Below, in pieces: positions 22,081 through 34,133 of a stretch of 64,000 nt of DNA (position 1 is its first letter; each line of letters opens with the position of its first letter). This stretch comes from Doryteuthis pealeii (Eukaryota; Mollusca; Cephalopoda; Myopsida; Loliginidae): assembly GCA_023376005.1 (NCBI GenBank), contig CM042150.1:74184131-74248130 (forward strand), written 5' to 3'. The position numbers were made by a program, and so were the translations under genes. Below the pieces are notes generated by a model. That model was not told the DNA's origin. It did no database searches and saw only the letters and a list, made by a program, of their open reading frames with translations.

Positions 22081-23074
22081 AAAAAAGTAGTATCATTTGA
22101 AGACTTTCAGTATTTTCTTTACAAAATGACTCAATACTTTATAGACATATCTTGTAGGTATAAAATTTTCATTAGTTTTGGCAAATATTTTCTTTTATCT
22201 CAATCTTTTTTTTAATTGAATCTTATTTTGACTATTAATCTACAAGAAAGAGAATTGCAATAAAAAAAGATTAAGATGAAAGCAAAATGTTATCAAAACT
22301 AATAACTAATACAATGCTTCATCTAAAAATAAGAATGAATAAAACACATAAGTATTGTTTAGTAAACATCTTTAAATTAAAATATCCATGCAACATTAAA
22401 AATCAAGACAACAAAAATGGAACAGAGAGAAAAGAAATGAAAATGGTCAAAAGAAGATATTGTTTTTCTACTTTAATTAAACATGTCCTAATCAGAGTAA
22501 CATATTTTTTCTGAATTATTAGACATGAAATTAAAAGTCTTTTTGGCAAAAGGCACCTGGTCTTTTACATTTGTGTAACAGTTGATCTAAAATAGTGAAA
22601 CATTTTTCAGGTATTCAAAGATCACGTATTCAAAGGTCACATTTAAAAAGATTAATACTTAAAAAAAAATTATTTTTACCTTGGAGTTAGGGGGGGGGTA
22701 AGGGACATTTTAATTAATTCTTCAAAGTTTTTTTCTCTAATAAAAAGATAATTGAAAAAATCAATTATTCTTCAATTATTCTAAAGTAAGAGAATTCTTC
22801 TATTAATTGAGTTGGTTTTAAGGAGCTGCATTCACTGCCACGAAATTGCCTCTTTGTTTCAAGTGCATATTTCCAATTATTCTTATAATTGTGCAAACAT
22901 GCACACATGCATGTGCACACACACACACACAGGTGCATACACTCAAACATTTTTGGGATAACTACAATGTGCAGACTCCTTGTGGAGCATAGGGATGCAT
23001 CCTCACCGAGTCAGTGATGTTACCACAATTTTAATGGCAGATAGTTTTTTTCCCATGCCCACCTTAGTTATGAA
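22081..23074. other. Unannotated AT-rich interval
   Basis: Contains a 15-bp tandem repeat TATTCAAAG(A/G)TCAC(G/A) at about 22,611-22,640, a G8 run near 22,690 and a short CA run (22,915-22,931). No gene seen. Confidence 0.5.
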
Positions 23075-23265
23075 TTCAGTCATTCTTCTCCTAGACTAGT
23101 TGTCAACCAAGGCTATAGAGATTAGTTTGAAATCTCTTAGCAAGAGTGAAAAGAGATTAATTTGTGACTTTCCAAGTGGCATTAATGTAAAGTAAATGCA
23201 AATTTGGCTGCAATTTAAACTTAATTCAGTAATTCCATTATTCATACTGACAACCATTACACTAC
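23075..23265 (-). mobile_element. SINE-1, badly decayed
   Basis: Complement of the distal body (TTCTTCTCCTAGACTAGTTG, CAACCAAGGCTATAGAG) and of the head end (GACAACCATTACACTAC). The middle is scrambled. Confidence 0.6.
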
Positions 23266-23330
23266 ATAACTATCTATGATCCATGTCTTCCTGTACCCTG
23301 TGTAGACATGTACTTCAACTAGTTATTTAT

Positions 23331-23691
23331 GACAGGAGAAAATTGAAAACTGCGGAAAAAATAGAAAAAACGATATAAAAGAAACAGAGAGAAGTGAATG
23401 AAAGGCATTGGCAGGGAATAAAAGTGTGGGTATAAAACGAGAGAGAAAGGTAATAAGATAAAGGAAAGAGGGAAAGAGTAAAAATACATAGTGGAAAATA
23501 GAAAGGAATGAAGAAAAAGAAGAAAAAAACCCAAAGATATTAAGAAGGAGAAAAATTGACAGGAAAAGATAAAGTCAAAAAATAGCCAAGTTAATAAAAC
23601 AAGGACAGAGTTAGTAAGAAGAAGAAGAGAAAAATGCAAATGTCAGAAAAAATTAGATAGATTATCAGTGAAAAGATACTGGAAAGACAGT

Positions 23692-23743
<52 letters not shown>

Positions 23744-23885
23744 AATAATAGGTCAGATTGATCCTAAAAGATGGAAGGAGAAAAAATAGAAGCAAGCAAG
23801 AAAGAAAGATAGAAGAAAGTAATAAGAATTCGTAAGAAGAATATAAAGAGAGATTAAGGACATGAAGAGACTTATGGGATATCTG
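23331..23885. repeat. Purine-rich strand-asymmetric tract with (GA)n core
   Basis: The plus strand is roughly four-fifths A/G by eye over about 550 bp, with an uninterrupted (GA)n run at 23,695-23,740. The Ser/Leu/Phe-rich frames on the reverse strand follow from this bias and are not considered genes. Confidence 0.8.
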
Positions 23886-24174
23886 CACAAACGACTGTAC
23901 GTGCCACTTAAATGTACCCGAGAACAAAATAAGACAAGTGTGTCTGAATAGACTCAGAGTTTCCATGTTTACTTCTTTTTACTTTTCTTTTCTTTTTTTT
24001 TTGTTAACAAGACATGGACCAAGGAAAAAAAATTGTACCATCCATTCACTGAGCCTCTTTTGTATACATAACATGGCTCATTATTGTTATTTTATTCAGG
24101 GTTTCTATGCAGGCAGTCACAAAAAGATGTTAATTCTCTACATCTCCTGCCCCATCAATTATTTGTGTATACAG

Positions 24175-24177
<3 letters not shown>

Positions 24178-24212
<35 letters not shown>

Positions 24213-24448
24213 GTATATGTAATGAATAATATATATTTATATACCTCTATAAGTATGTGTACATTGATATAATATAGATATATATGTGGGAATATATGTT
24301 GGCCCACATGGATGTTTATGAGTTAGTGTATACATGTATGCATTGACATATTTATCTAGTTGTTTATTAATTTGTGGGCAATGTTTTTTTTGCTATGTAC
24401 TATTTCTATTTACTTCTCTTTTCTATATATATATATATATATATATAT
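24178..24448. repeat. Two (TA)n microsatellites
   Basis: TA runs at 24,178-24,209 and 24,424-24,448. Confidence 0.9.
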
Positions 24449-24454
24449 AGTCAT

Positions 24455-24640
24455 CTACAGATATAGTTTTTGGCATATCACGTTTCTTCAGTGTAGCTAG
24501 ACATTTGCAGGCTACCTCCAACCAGGAGGGATACCAGATCGATTTATCATCAGTCAGGCTCCTTAACCACTTGACTATCATCTGCACCTACAGACTGGGA
24601 TGAGAACTAAAAACACGGGAAATTAGAGTGTGACACAGAT
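24455..24640 (-). mobile_element. Possible tRNA-derived SINE head
   Basis: The reverse strand contains GATAGTCAAGTGGTTAAGGA (complement of about 24,558-24,577), an A-box-like segment of the leucine/serine tRNA type, followed by GCCTGACTGATGATAAA. No convincing B box. Single copy here. Confidence 0.3.
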
Positions 24641-25244
24641 GGGGTGACACCCTGGGCCTCAGAAGTGATGTTTGAACTCTTTCTTCAAAAATATTTTAGG
24701 AAGAAATGCTAAACTTTATTGTAATTCTCATTATCTTTAATTTGTGTAAAAATGATCAATGTTAGAAAATTGTAAGGATACTAATTCATTAACTGATCAA
24801 GGAAGTATATAATTATGGTAAAATTATTTGAAATCTCACAAAAATGATCACAAGTTTAATAAAAAATCCAATAATTAGGGGTTTCTTTTTTTCATTAAAA
24901 AAAAAAGTCAACTTTTGGTGTCTTCTGCATGAAAATGTTTTAAAAACTTATGTGCATTTTTTAATCTTTGAAAATAAAAAAATAATTGAAAATTATCCTG
25001 CTTGTTGGTTGAATAATTGATAGGAGCCACAAAACAGTCTCTACCTCTATATAAACTTATTTTTATGGGCCTTCATAAATATATATATATATGAGGGAAA
25101 GAGAGAGTGTGATAGTTTCTGTTTCTGCATTGGCTTCTGCTTTTTGGGGGAATACCTTTTTTTACATAATTTGTTTGTTGTGATTATATGTACATCTTTG
25201 TATATGAAGCCAAGACATAATAATGAGGATTATATGTGTACATT

Positions 25245-25288
<44 letters not shown>

Positions 25289-27800
25289 TTTATTTTGACT
25301 TACTAGTTGATTCATTCATAATTTTTTTCTGTCTTCATTTTTCACACACATATGCATGCATACATATATACTTTCTTTATTAATATGTATTTATTCATAC
25401 ACACATGTCTTTCAAATTACATATATTTCTATCCAATATTTTCGTACTTAATTGCCACTGAACTTCCAATCTTTCTATTGAATCCTTATACTTCCCAACA
25501 AATAAACTTTTCTGTCTTTATCTCTTTATATGAGCTGCCATTTATTCAGTTTTTTTTCTTTATTCTATTTGTCTTCCTCTCACTCCCTGCATATTTCTGT
25601 CCATCTTTCTATATTAAACACATATTTGTAGCCATCCATTCGGACTCTGTTCATACAAGCAAGCATGCATGCCTTTAAAGTGCTCCATTATTTGTATGCA
25701 AACATTTGTGCCATTCAAAGAGTCCCAAAAATCTATTATTTGTGCACAGCATCTCAGTAGGGGAAAAAATGTGCTGTGCATGGAAAGCTGATTTGGCTAA
25801 ATCCCAGCATCTTGCAGACAGTTTGCTTGAAAGTCAAACAAATACACAAACTATAATAACAGCTGCTATAAAAATGCTAAGACCCCTTGAGATGCAACAA
25901 GTTGTTTTGCATTGAAACCTTATAAATCTCTTCCTTATAAATCTCTTCCTTTTGCTTGAAATAAAAACTAGTTGACTTTGCTCTTTATGCTAAAAAATAA
26001 ACTAAACTTAATCTTTGCGTTTGGCCATACTTTATCAACAGGGTGGGCATCTGGTGAAAAAAAAAAATCTTCTTTTTATTATTGAATTTTTTAAATAGAT
26101 TTTAAGTGTATAATTCAATCGGGCCACTTAGAATGATTCCAAATCCTATAACAGCAAATTTGACATACTTTACAAAGCAAGTAAAAAAAATATCAGAATT
26201 TCAAAAGAGAAAAAAAAAATCTCAAATCAATATGGAAAGGATCCATTTGCAAAGTAGATATCTTTTTTATTCATTTTTAAATATATTTCTTTTGTATTAG
26301 AAAAAGGTTAGAACTAACCATTTCTAAGAGAGATGTTCAAGATACAGATTTGATAAATAATGAAAAAGATCTTGATCATCAAATAATGCAACCATTAAGC
26401 AATTTTTATTTTAACTTGAAACTTGGATGTTCTGTAAAAGACTGTGATAAATTATCTACCATCCATGACCCTCTGCTGAGATTGTATTTACCATGACAAT
26501 ATTATTATATCATGAGTTGACATTGCTGTTGTACTACTAAAAGCATTACTTTTTCACACAAATTTAGAAAAATATTATTTGTAATATTTCTGATATGAAA
26601 AAAAAAATATATATATATATATATGTATATATACAAAAAGTACTGACATTTCCTTCAAAATACTCACATGTGCACTCAATGAAACATTTTTTCTTAGATC
26701 TTCAACCATTTAAAAAAACATTTTTGACCACCCTTCTCCCACTCGGTCATTTGGTTTAACCAAATTCTGCTTAATGGCTAATCCAATACTCTAAAAAAAA
26801 AACGGTTATCATATGAAATATGTATAAAAAAAATGAACCAAATTGCAAATTCTGTTAGAACTTTTTAAAACCATAATCCAATTTCTTTAAAACAATTTTT
26901 TTTTCAGTCCTTTGCAAACAGTTCAATGCCGAACTAACAAATTTGGTATGCATACTTATTGAACCCAGCAGAAGGTTTTAAATTTCATTTTTTTATATTA
27001 ATGAAAAAAAGAGGGATTCTCATTGACTGGGTATCTCTCACAATAAAAAGAATAATCAGCAGGAAGCCATCTTGCTGCAAGGATTTAAATTTCCAAACTT
27101 TAATAGAAAAAAATTAACAAATCATTCATCTTACTTAAATAATCAGTCTCATTTAATTAAATATTAGATTTATAAATAGGTTTATCTAGAAGATGTTCAC
27201 CCCTGTGTTCAATAGTGGAGAACACTCACAGACAAGCCAACATTTTTCTGTCATTAATTGACTGATCCCTTTTCTTTGATTGTTAATAGTTTTAGAATGC
27301 TATTTTATTTGTAAATTTTAATATTTAAACCAATGATTTCTGAATCTTTATAGAATCTTGTTGGTACCAGATTTTGGGGTGAAGTCTCTAATGCCTGGCA
27401 AGTGTCTCTGTGACAATAACGAGAAGCAAAGTCTTTATTATCTCTTTCAATGGCAGTGATAATTTCAAATATCCCAATTAATGTTAACTCACCTATCTCC
27501 AAGAGTATCACCACAGGCATTCCTTGTGAGTGAACACCAGATAAGTATGAAGACGGTTCTCATTATATTGTCTATATATCTGCAAGATAAATGCATTTAT
27601 TTTTGTTAATGAACACTCTACTACATTATGGTTAAAGCAAATTTAATGAGTGTTGTAATGTTCATCATTGGCTATGGATGTCATGAAGTTCAATACTTGG
27701 CCCCATTGGATGAGTGGATTCAAAATCTTTTGGTGCTCATAAGATGATAATTATTAGCCCTAAAGATTTCTGATACAACAAAGATAACCAGCTGCTACAT
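24641..27800. other. AT-rich interval without a gene
   Basis: Holds TA runs at 25,079-25,092, 25,248-25,285 and about 26,607-26,632, and a perfect 16-bp tandem duplication CTTATAAATCTCTTCC at about 25,918-25,949. Frames around 25,144-25,915 lack recognisable domains. Confidence 0.5.
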
Positions 27801-27804
27801 ATTT

Positions 27805-28065
27805 ACCAACACCTTAGCACAAATAGGATGCAACACAAGATCAATTTCTTAAACAGGTTTGAAGTTAGGGTTTTCCTTCTCCTAGACTAGTTGCAATACC
27901 AAGGCTAAAGAGTTTGCCCTGCTATTTACTCACAGCTGGATGGAGAATAGTTGTATGCATACCTTTCCAAAGGGTATTAGCACAATGTGAAATGTAATCA
28001 GCCTTATCCAGGATTTAAATTCTGATTGTTGAGTCCATTTCCTATGACAATAACCAGTTACTAGA
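27805..28065 (-). mobile_element. SINE-1, full-length, older
   Basis: Starts on the plus strand with the complement of the standard tail (CCAACACCTTAGCACAAATA, GGATGCAACACAAGATCAA) and continues through TTTTCCTTCTCCTAGACTAG, CTATTTACTCACAGCTGG and CATACCTTTCCAAAGGGTAT to the head (GAGTCCATTTCCTATGACAA). Confidence 0.85.
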
Positions 28066-29204
28066 AGTCAGTAAAGAAATATTTCTTTAGTGGTGGTAAT
28101 AAATTACTCAAATATTTTAAGACATGATAATTAACTGCTTTTATCAATAAAGAATTTTGATTTGTGTTGGAAGAGTGTTATTGATTGATATATATTTGCT
28201 AAGTTAGCTTCATTAAAAATGCTTTTATAAATAAGGACAATTTTCTGTATTATCATATCAATCTTTTCAGCATCAGAATCATGTTAAATGGTTCAAATAC
28301 TCTCTTTCAATATATACAATAAAGTTTTGTCTGAATCTCTGAAATAAAGGATAACCATTATTATTTACAAATGGAATACTCATCTCGGTTGTTATTATAG
28401 TCTTTAATTAAGAAAAAAAGGGCCATTTGGCTGATTATGTTTGTGTATGATTATGTAAAGGAGGAGAGAAGAGAGAGAGTGGATGAGGGGAGATTAACTT
28501 GACTAAGAATATTGTACTGCCTGCTCATTGTTAGGGGTGGAAGAAATGGTAAGAAACAACTATAGAATCAACAAGTGGTGTGAAATTTATACACAGAAAT
28601 TTACAAGATGTTTCTTTTCCTTATGGCAACAGAGTGCTTCCAAAAAAGCTAAGTTGTTGAATGTTGATTCTATGATAGTCAAGTTCTTGGTAAATGTTCA
28701 AAGATAAAACTAAATCTTGTGGGCTGTCCTCTATGTATGTTTGATGTAAGGGGGCTTGGTCCCCCCACCCCAATATGTTCAGAGTGTTATCTGTGTCTAA
28801 CCACTGAAGTGAGTAAGGGAACTACTGCATATAAAAGATGCTAGGGAGTTTGCAAGAATGTGAAACTGGCTTATTGTAGAATACAAGGTGGTATATAGAT
28901 GTTTTTGATGGGATCACAAAGCATCCATAGCTTTTGTGGTCTTTTTGTTTGGCCCAAAAAGGTTTAATTTCTTGTCATGTTATTGCACACCACTACATCA
29001 GACAGTGACCTAAACTGGCCAACTGAACATAATATGTTTTGACCTCAATGAAGAGTTTATGCATCATTACAAGATTTGCCTTAGAATGTAATGAGACTCA
29101 AAAATGCCACCCTTTAATCATAATATGAATAGCACAACAAAACATCAACTCTGGTTTACTTGAAGAGATTCTGAGGCTCCATGTTACCATCACTAAATTG
29201 GTCT
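28066..29204. other. Unannotated interval
   Basis: AT-rich. A short inverted pair, CAACTATAGAATCAACA (about 28,558) and TGTTGATTCTATGATAG (about 28,661), may be chance. No gene seen. Confidence 0.5.
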
Positions 29205-29455
29205 ATGGTTTTGGTTTCTTTGTTTAACAACATATCAGCTGTTATGGGTTATTTTATGCCAAAGCGATCCTTGTAGAAGAAGAGTAGTAGTACTATTGTA
29301 ACCCATAGCTGGGAGGATAAGGGGGTTCATACTTTTCCCAAGAAAAGTATTAGTCTGAAAGTGAAAGTAATAACGCCACTGGAATTCAAACTTACTTACT
29401 ACAATGTTGTAGTATAATAATTATCCATTACACCATGGGAAATCCCCCCCTCCTA
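29205..29455 (-). mobile_element. SINE-3, near full-length
   Basis: Tail complement TTGGTTTCTTTGTTTAACAA and CATATCAGC, then CCAAAGCGATCCTTGTAGAA, TTGTAACCCATAGCTGGG, CATACTTTTCCCAAG, and head complement CTTACTTACTACAATGTTGT and CATTACACCATGGGAAATC. Confidence 0.85.
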
Positions 29456-29700
29456 AATTATCCGATGGGACAATATTGTAGTAGATGCATTAGTTAGTGT
29501 ATCAAGTTACTTGGTAGTCATGAGTTCAATCCCCAAGTCAAATGCGACGCAAAAAGTCATCTACTTTACTTCAGTGGAAGAGAAATGTCATCTCAACTTG
29601 GAAGATTTAACTGATATTGTCAATCATAGGAAATGAGAATAATTTACTCTTGTGGATTGAATAAAGAGTTCAGTTCAGGATTTGAAAACATGATAAATAG
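29456..29700 (+). mobile_element. SINE-4, 5' part
   Basis: Head CATTAGTTAGTGTATCAAGT, B box TCATGAGTTCAATCCCCAAG, body CAGTGGAAGAGAAATGTCAT and TGGATTGAATAAAGAGTTCA. Matches the full copy at 55,855-56,190. The tail is absent here. Confidence 0.7.
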
Positions 29701-29856
29701 GAAAAGACATACTTGTTTTAATAAATAACAATAATAAATATTCATATTTTGTGACTGTTTAATTCTTATGTCTTCAGATTCATTTACATATTGATAGATG
29801 TTTTATTAATACAGATGTCCAATGAACAAGAGAATTAAAGTATTAACTGTGTTATT

Positions 29857-30190
29857 CGGACTATTGTCCTCATCTTCATTGTTATCTGTACAACGTTTCA
29901 GACGATATGCCCTCTGGTCTTCTTCAGGTATTTCTTCTCGGACTCGGGAACCTTCTTGTCATAATTGGGAGCCATAAGAGAATTAAACTAGTTCAGTGGA
30001 AAAGGCAAGAGACTCAGAAAAATTAATTGATATGAGATATCCTTTAAGTATGGACAGTAGAATATGAACAATCTACTTCTATGGGTTGAATATAGGATTT
30101 GGTTTGAAATTCTATCTAGGTACAACAGACATCTCAAAAGGTTGAATTGTAACTTTAACAACTAAGATGAGGACACTAGTTATTGATAAT
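29857..30190. mobile_element. Inverted pair of SINE-4 3' halves
   Basis: 29,857-29,980 carries the tail in reverse (GACTATTGTCCTCATCTTCA, then complement of ACCTGAAGAAGACC). 29,985-30,190 carries the tail forward (GGTACAAC, then AACTAAGATGAGGACACTAG). The two GATGAGGAC ends point outward, so the pair can fold on itself. Confidence 0.65.
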
Positions 30191-30320
30191 AATAATAATG
30201 ATAATTTGGATATCTTAGAAATTTAAACAAAATTTATCAGTTTAATTATTTTTTATTGAACATCTATATTAATAAAATATTTATCAATAAGTAATTTTTG
30301 AAGGTTTTCTTAAGCATAGT

Positions 30321-30475
30321 TTAACAGGTTTGAATTCAGAGTTTTCCTTCTACCAGACTGGTTTCCCACGCAAGGTTAAAGAGCCCAGTCTGACCTACTA
30401 TTTACCCATAGCTGGGGGGAGAATAGTTGGAGTGATACTTTCCAAAAGGTATTAGCGCTATGTGAAATGTGTGTG
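30321..30475 (-). mobile_element. SINE-1 fragment
   Basis: Complement of the distal and central body: GTTTGAATTCAGAGTTTTCC, GGTTAAAGAGCCCAGTCTGA, CTATTTACCCATAGCTGGGG, TTCCAAAAGGTATTAGCGC. Head lost. Confidence 0.85.
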
Positions 30476-30764
30476 TATGTATGAGATGTGTGTAAAGTTA
30501 GAAATGAAATATAATGGATTAAAAAAGAAAAAGACAATTTGGAAAATCATATTAACATGTTTCACCAAAATGCAAATGTTTTAATTGCTAAAAACAAATC
30601 TAAATTAAAGGGAGAGGAGTGTATATGATTTATAAGCATCTGAATGCCTACTTTTTGCAGTTTTATTTATTTTTTGTTGTTTATGCCTTTTAGTAATCTG
30701 TATTCTATGAGTTTTAATTTAGCGAAGAATGGGGACCTAGAATAAACCTCTCTATATAAGTTAA

Positions 30765-30972
30765 CTTGCAAAGAATTAACTGATACAAGATATTCTCTTA
30801 GTATGGATCATAAAATGAAAACATCTCCCTCCATTTGGTTGAAAAAAAGAGTTCACTTTAAGATGACAAGAAGGTTACCAACTTTGACAGATACCTGAAG
30901 AAAGCTGGAAGGTACAACAACATCTGGAATACTGTTATTATAATAACAACCAAGATGAGGATACTAGTTTGA
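30765..30972 (+). mobile_element. SINE-4, 3' part
   Basis: Contains AAGAATTAACTGATACAAGA, GACAAGAAGGTTACC, ATACCTGAAGAAAGCTGGAA, GGTACAACAACATCTGGAAT and AACAACCAAGATGAGGATAC. Confidence 0.75.
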
Positions 30973-31039
30973 GGGCATCTGTAATTACATCATTCTCTCT
31001 CTGAATTTTTGAGATGAGGTTTGAAATTTGTATTATTCA

Positions 31040-31145
31040 GACTATTGTCCTCATCTTTATTGTTATTTACACAATGTTTTGGTTGATGCCTTTTTCAGGT
31101 GTTCCTTGTCAAACTTGGGAGCCTTCATGTCATAATTGTGGCTGC
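31040..31145 (-). mobile_element. SINE-4 tail, left part of an interrupted copy
   Basis: AGACTATTGTCCTCATCTTT, AACACTGTTT-type block (ACAATGTTTTGG), TTTTTCAGGTGTTCCTTGTC. The expected next block (complement of TGGATTGAATAAAGGGTTCA) reappears at 32,094-32,165, after an intervening segment. Confidence 0.65.
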
Positions 31146-32093
31146 CGTTAGCAGCAGCAGCGGTTGTAGTAGTATTTTTTGTACATGGTTAACAGGTCTG
31201 TCTTTTGCCCCTTCCTTTCCTCTTACCCCTGTCAGTACCCAGTGACCTGATCATCCTTTTGAAAGTTCCCTTAGAGAAAATAGTTCTTTAGGTTTAAAAA
31301 ACCCTAAAACTATGTGTAAATCATTTTTGAGATTGGTGGAATACTTATTTGCCTTGTGTAGCTATTTAAAAGAGAATCACTGCTGTTAGGCAGTAAAAGC
31401 AAAAGGTTTAGTGAAAAAATGAATGTTTTCAGGGTGTTTGGATTTGGCATAGTAATTTTAGTAGATAGTCAGGTTAAGGAAATTCCAGCAAGAATCTTTC
31501 TTTCCCTTTGAGGTGGCTGTACAGTGCAGTCACAACTTTTTGGGCTCTTAAATGTAGAACATTTTGGGCAGGAAAATTGGTCACCATACTCTTAGTATAA
31601 AGTTACTAAGTCATAGTCCCGTTCAAATCCAAACCCCTATCGTGCTAACAAAGGTAAATTGTTTTCCATTCCTTTTTTGCTTTGTAAGTTTTAAAACGTG
31701 TTATTTTCCCTGTTAAATTATAAATTGTCTTAAATGGTAAATTATTCCTTTACCCTAGTTAACACTAGGCCTATAAATTAAATACCCCAAACCCTTTTTA
31801 TATGCTCCTTTAATTTGTAAGTCATAGTTATGCTTAAATGTTTTATGTTTAGAATTTTTGGTAAATTACGAGGCGTAAACCTTTCCTGTTAACTTTATTA
31901 TAACCTTTTGTGTGAAATTTGTTTGTTTTATTGTTTGTAAACTTGTTACCATTTTTTGTATATTTGTGACTTATACAAAGTCTTTCATTTAATTCGCAGT
32001 TTTCACGGCTTACACTGTATGGAAATAAAGAACTATTAAAAATACTATGTAGTCTGTACAGATTTAACAATAATCGAGAGCCTTAACAGATCT
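31146..32093. other. Unidentified ~0.9-kb segment interrupting a SINE-4
   Basis: Lies between two consecutive blocks of one reverse-strand SINE-4. Near-identical 11-mers TTAACAG(G/A)TCT at 31,189-31,199 and 32,083-32,093 bracket about 883 bp and could be a mutated target-site duplication. Contains an AATAAAG near 32,023. No protein or LTR structure recognised. Confidence 0.4.
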
Positions 32094-32165
32094 TTGAACT
32101 GAACCCTTTATTCAATCCATGGGGTTAGACTGCCTCATTCCATTAACCATGACCAGGTACAAGAG
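32094..32165 (-). mobile_element. SINE-4, right part of the interrupted copy
   Basis: TTGAACTGAACCCTTTATTC, AATCCATGGGGTTAGACTGC: complement of the SINE-4 central body. Confidence 0.55.
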
Positions 32166-32189
32166 TTAAGCTGTGTTAAGTATTCTATG

Positions 32190-32765
32190 TTATCATCACC
32201 CTTGGCCAGGATTGAAACTGCAACCAAAAGATAATAGAAGAATAATAAGTACTACTTATGTGATTATGGTTAGAGAGGAAACAGTTAATCATATAATAAG
32301 CAAATGCAGCAAAGTGTCACAAAGGGAAAACAAGAGTAGACATGATTGGGTGGAGAAGGTGATCAACTGAGAATGTGCAAAAGACTAGAATTTGACCATG
32401 CTGACAAATGGTATATCTACTAACTAGAAAATGAGATGCATGAAATTCTCTGAGACTTTGAAATACAAATAGATCACCAAATCCAGAAGATCATAACTAA
32501 TATTAATTAACAAGAAGAAAAGAACTTGTCATTTACTGGATTTTGTTATTCCAATAAAAATAAAAGAAAGTGAAAAGATAGACAATTACATAGATCAGAC
32601 CAGAGAGTTGAAAAAGTTGTGGAACATGAAAGTAACTATGATACTAATTTTATTTAGTGCCCTTAGAACAGTTTTCAAAGGAATAGAAAAGAGACTGAGG
32701 GACTGAAGTTTTGAGGAAGAATTGAGACCATCCAAACCATAGCACTGTTGAAATAAGCTAGAATA
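32190..32765 (+). mobile_element. LINE-B fragment, zinc-knuckle region to C-terminus (broken)
   Basis: The open frame to 32,370 ends EETVNHIISKCSKVSQRENK and SRHDWVEKVIN, the conserved E.VNHII..CS.......RHDWV.K block downstream of the RT domain; the two cysteines that normally precede it are lost. After a stop come ECAKD, then degenerate ISTN and ITKSRRS (RRPD region), INKKKRTCHLLDF, and at about 32,600-32,700 the decayed IP..I.GAL block and EKRL. 5'-truncated, multiple frameshifts. Confidence 0.75.
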
Positions 32766-33717
32766 AAAATGATTTTTATTTAAAATAATCATACAACACA
32801 TTTATTCCAACAAAAATCATATTCAACACACATATTCCAGAAAATTCTCTACTGGTCGAAGCACCTCTGAAACTTATTTTGATATGATGTCATATTTCTT
32901 TAAATGTCCTCCATATCTTCAAACCTTACCCTCAAGATGAATATTCAATTTATAAACCAATGCACTTACTTTGTCTACCAGGGTGACTAAACCAAATCTT
33001 TATCTTTTTGTTTAACCATATAAAGTAGATATCTCGCTTAAAATTTCCTTGCCAGAAGCCAAAATTATGACTTTTTATTTTATCAAGTTTTTCTTATAAA
33101 AATGTATTATTAAGTGTAAATTTGGGTAGTCATATTTTCCTCCTACTAAGGTATTTTTGCGAAATAAGTTATTATTATTTTTATGTCTTTATTCAAGTGC
33201 TTATCTAATAACACTGAGAAAAATTAAATTAGTTTTGCAAAAATATTCCCCCAAGAGGGAATATTTTCAGGCTTTTTTCACTCGTAATCCCAATCTCTTC
33301 CAGCAAGATTGGTTTTACATGTAAATCTCCAAAATGGGGCATAGAATAATCGTTAGAAACAGAAAAAGCAGAAAATAGGAACTACAATGAATTTCAGTAG
33401 AGAATCTTTATATTCACTTAAAAAAATGCCTTTAGGAAAGGTGCAAAAAGACTTTCCTTTGTGTAGATATAGACAAAATATCTCATTACTGGTATGTTAC
33501 AATGGTTTACTGAGAAAAGAGTCAGAGAGTGAACTCTTAGGCAAACCACTTCCCCATAACTACCATACTTGACTAGTTAGTAGTAACAAAATTTATCCCA
33601 TTATCAATTCTGACAGAAGTCAATATGATTACTGCTATTGCTACTACTAGTAATCATAATAATGATACACCTACATGTGTATATACATAGATGTGCATAT
33701 AGATATTCTAATACATA

Positions 33718-34133
33718 TTCTAGAAATGATCAAAAAGTATTGAGACTGAAGCTTTACATTTTTTAACACCTTAACATCTAAAATCTAAATGAAGGTGTGT
33801 GCCCAGCTGAGCACATGTGTACATGTCTATACACTAGTACAGACATCTCAAATTTTTTTTCTCAAGACAAATAGAATTATGAAGCCAGTCTTGATACTTT
33901 TTGAGAATAAATGTTTTTGGTGAAACACAAGATTGTGCATGTGCAACACACTCCATACTAATCAAACTTAGTAACTCTTTCTGTTTTATAAACAGAAAAT
34001 TCCTCATATGCAAAGATTTGATAATATAGACACTATTAAAAAATATGGTGGCACAGATTCATAATGTTTCATTGTTCATTTCTGTGTTTGTCAATACAAT
34101 TTCAATGTTGATACTTTTTGAACACACCATGTA
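33718..34133 (+). mobile_element. Mar-2 mariner, internally deleted copy with terminal inverted repeats
   Basis: A 416-bp unit. The left terminus holds GATCAAAAAGTATTGAGACTG (33,728 onwards) and the right terminus reads GTTCAAAAAGTATCAACATTG on the reverse strand, so the ends are inverted repeats. Inside, about 33,915-33,980 translates as FLVKHKIVHVQHTPY, stop, SNLV (the family's FLxKHGIPQVPHPPYSPDL, with catalytic D changed to N). After a frameshift RFDNIDTIKKYGG follows, the mariner C-terminal block. The N-terminus and first two catalytic residues are deleted. Same family at 45.0 and 47.7 kb. Confidence 0.75.

Noticed and set aside
23319..23966. Two reverse-strand frames of 106-107 codons, Ser/Leu/Phe-rich
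   Set aside because: They arise from the purine-rich tract and its GA repeat; composition alone explains them.
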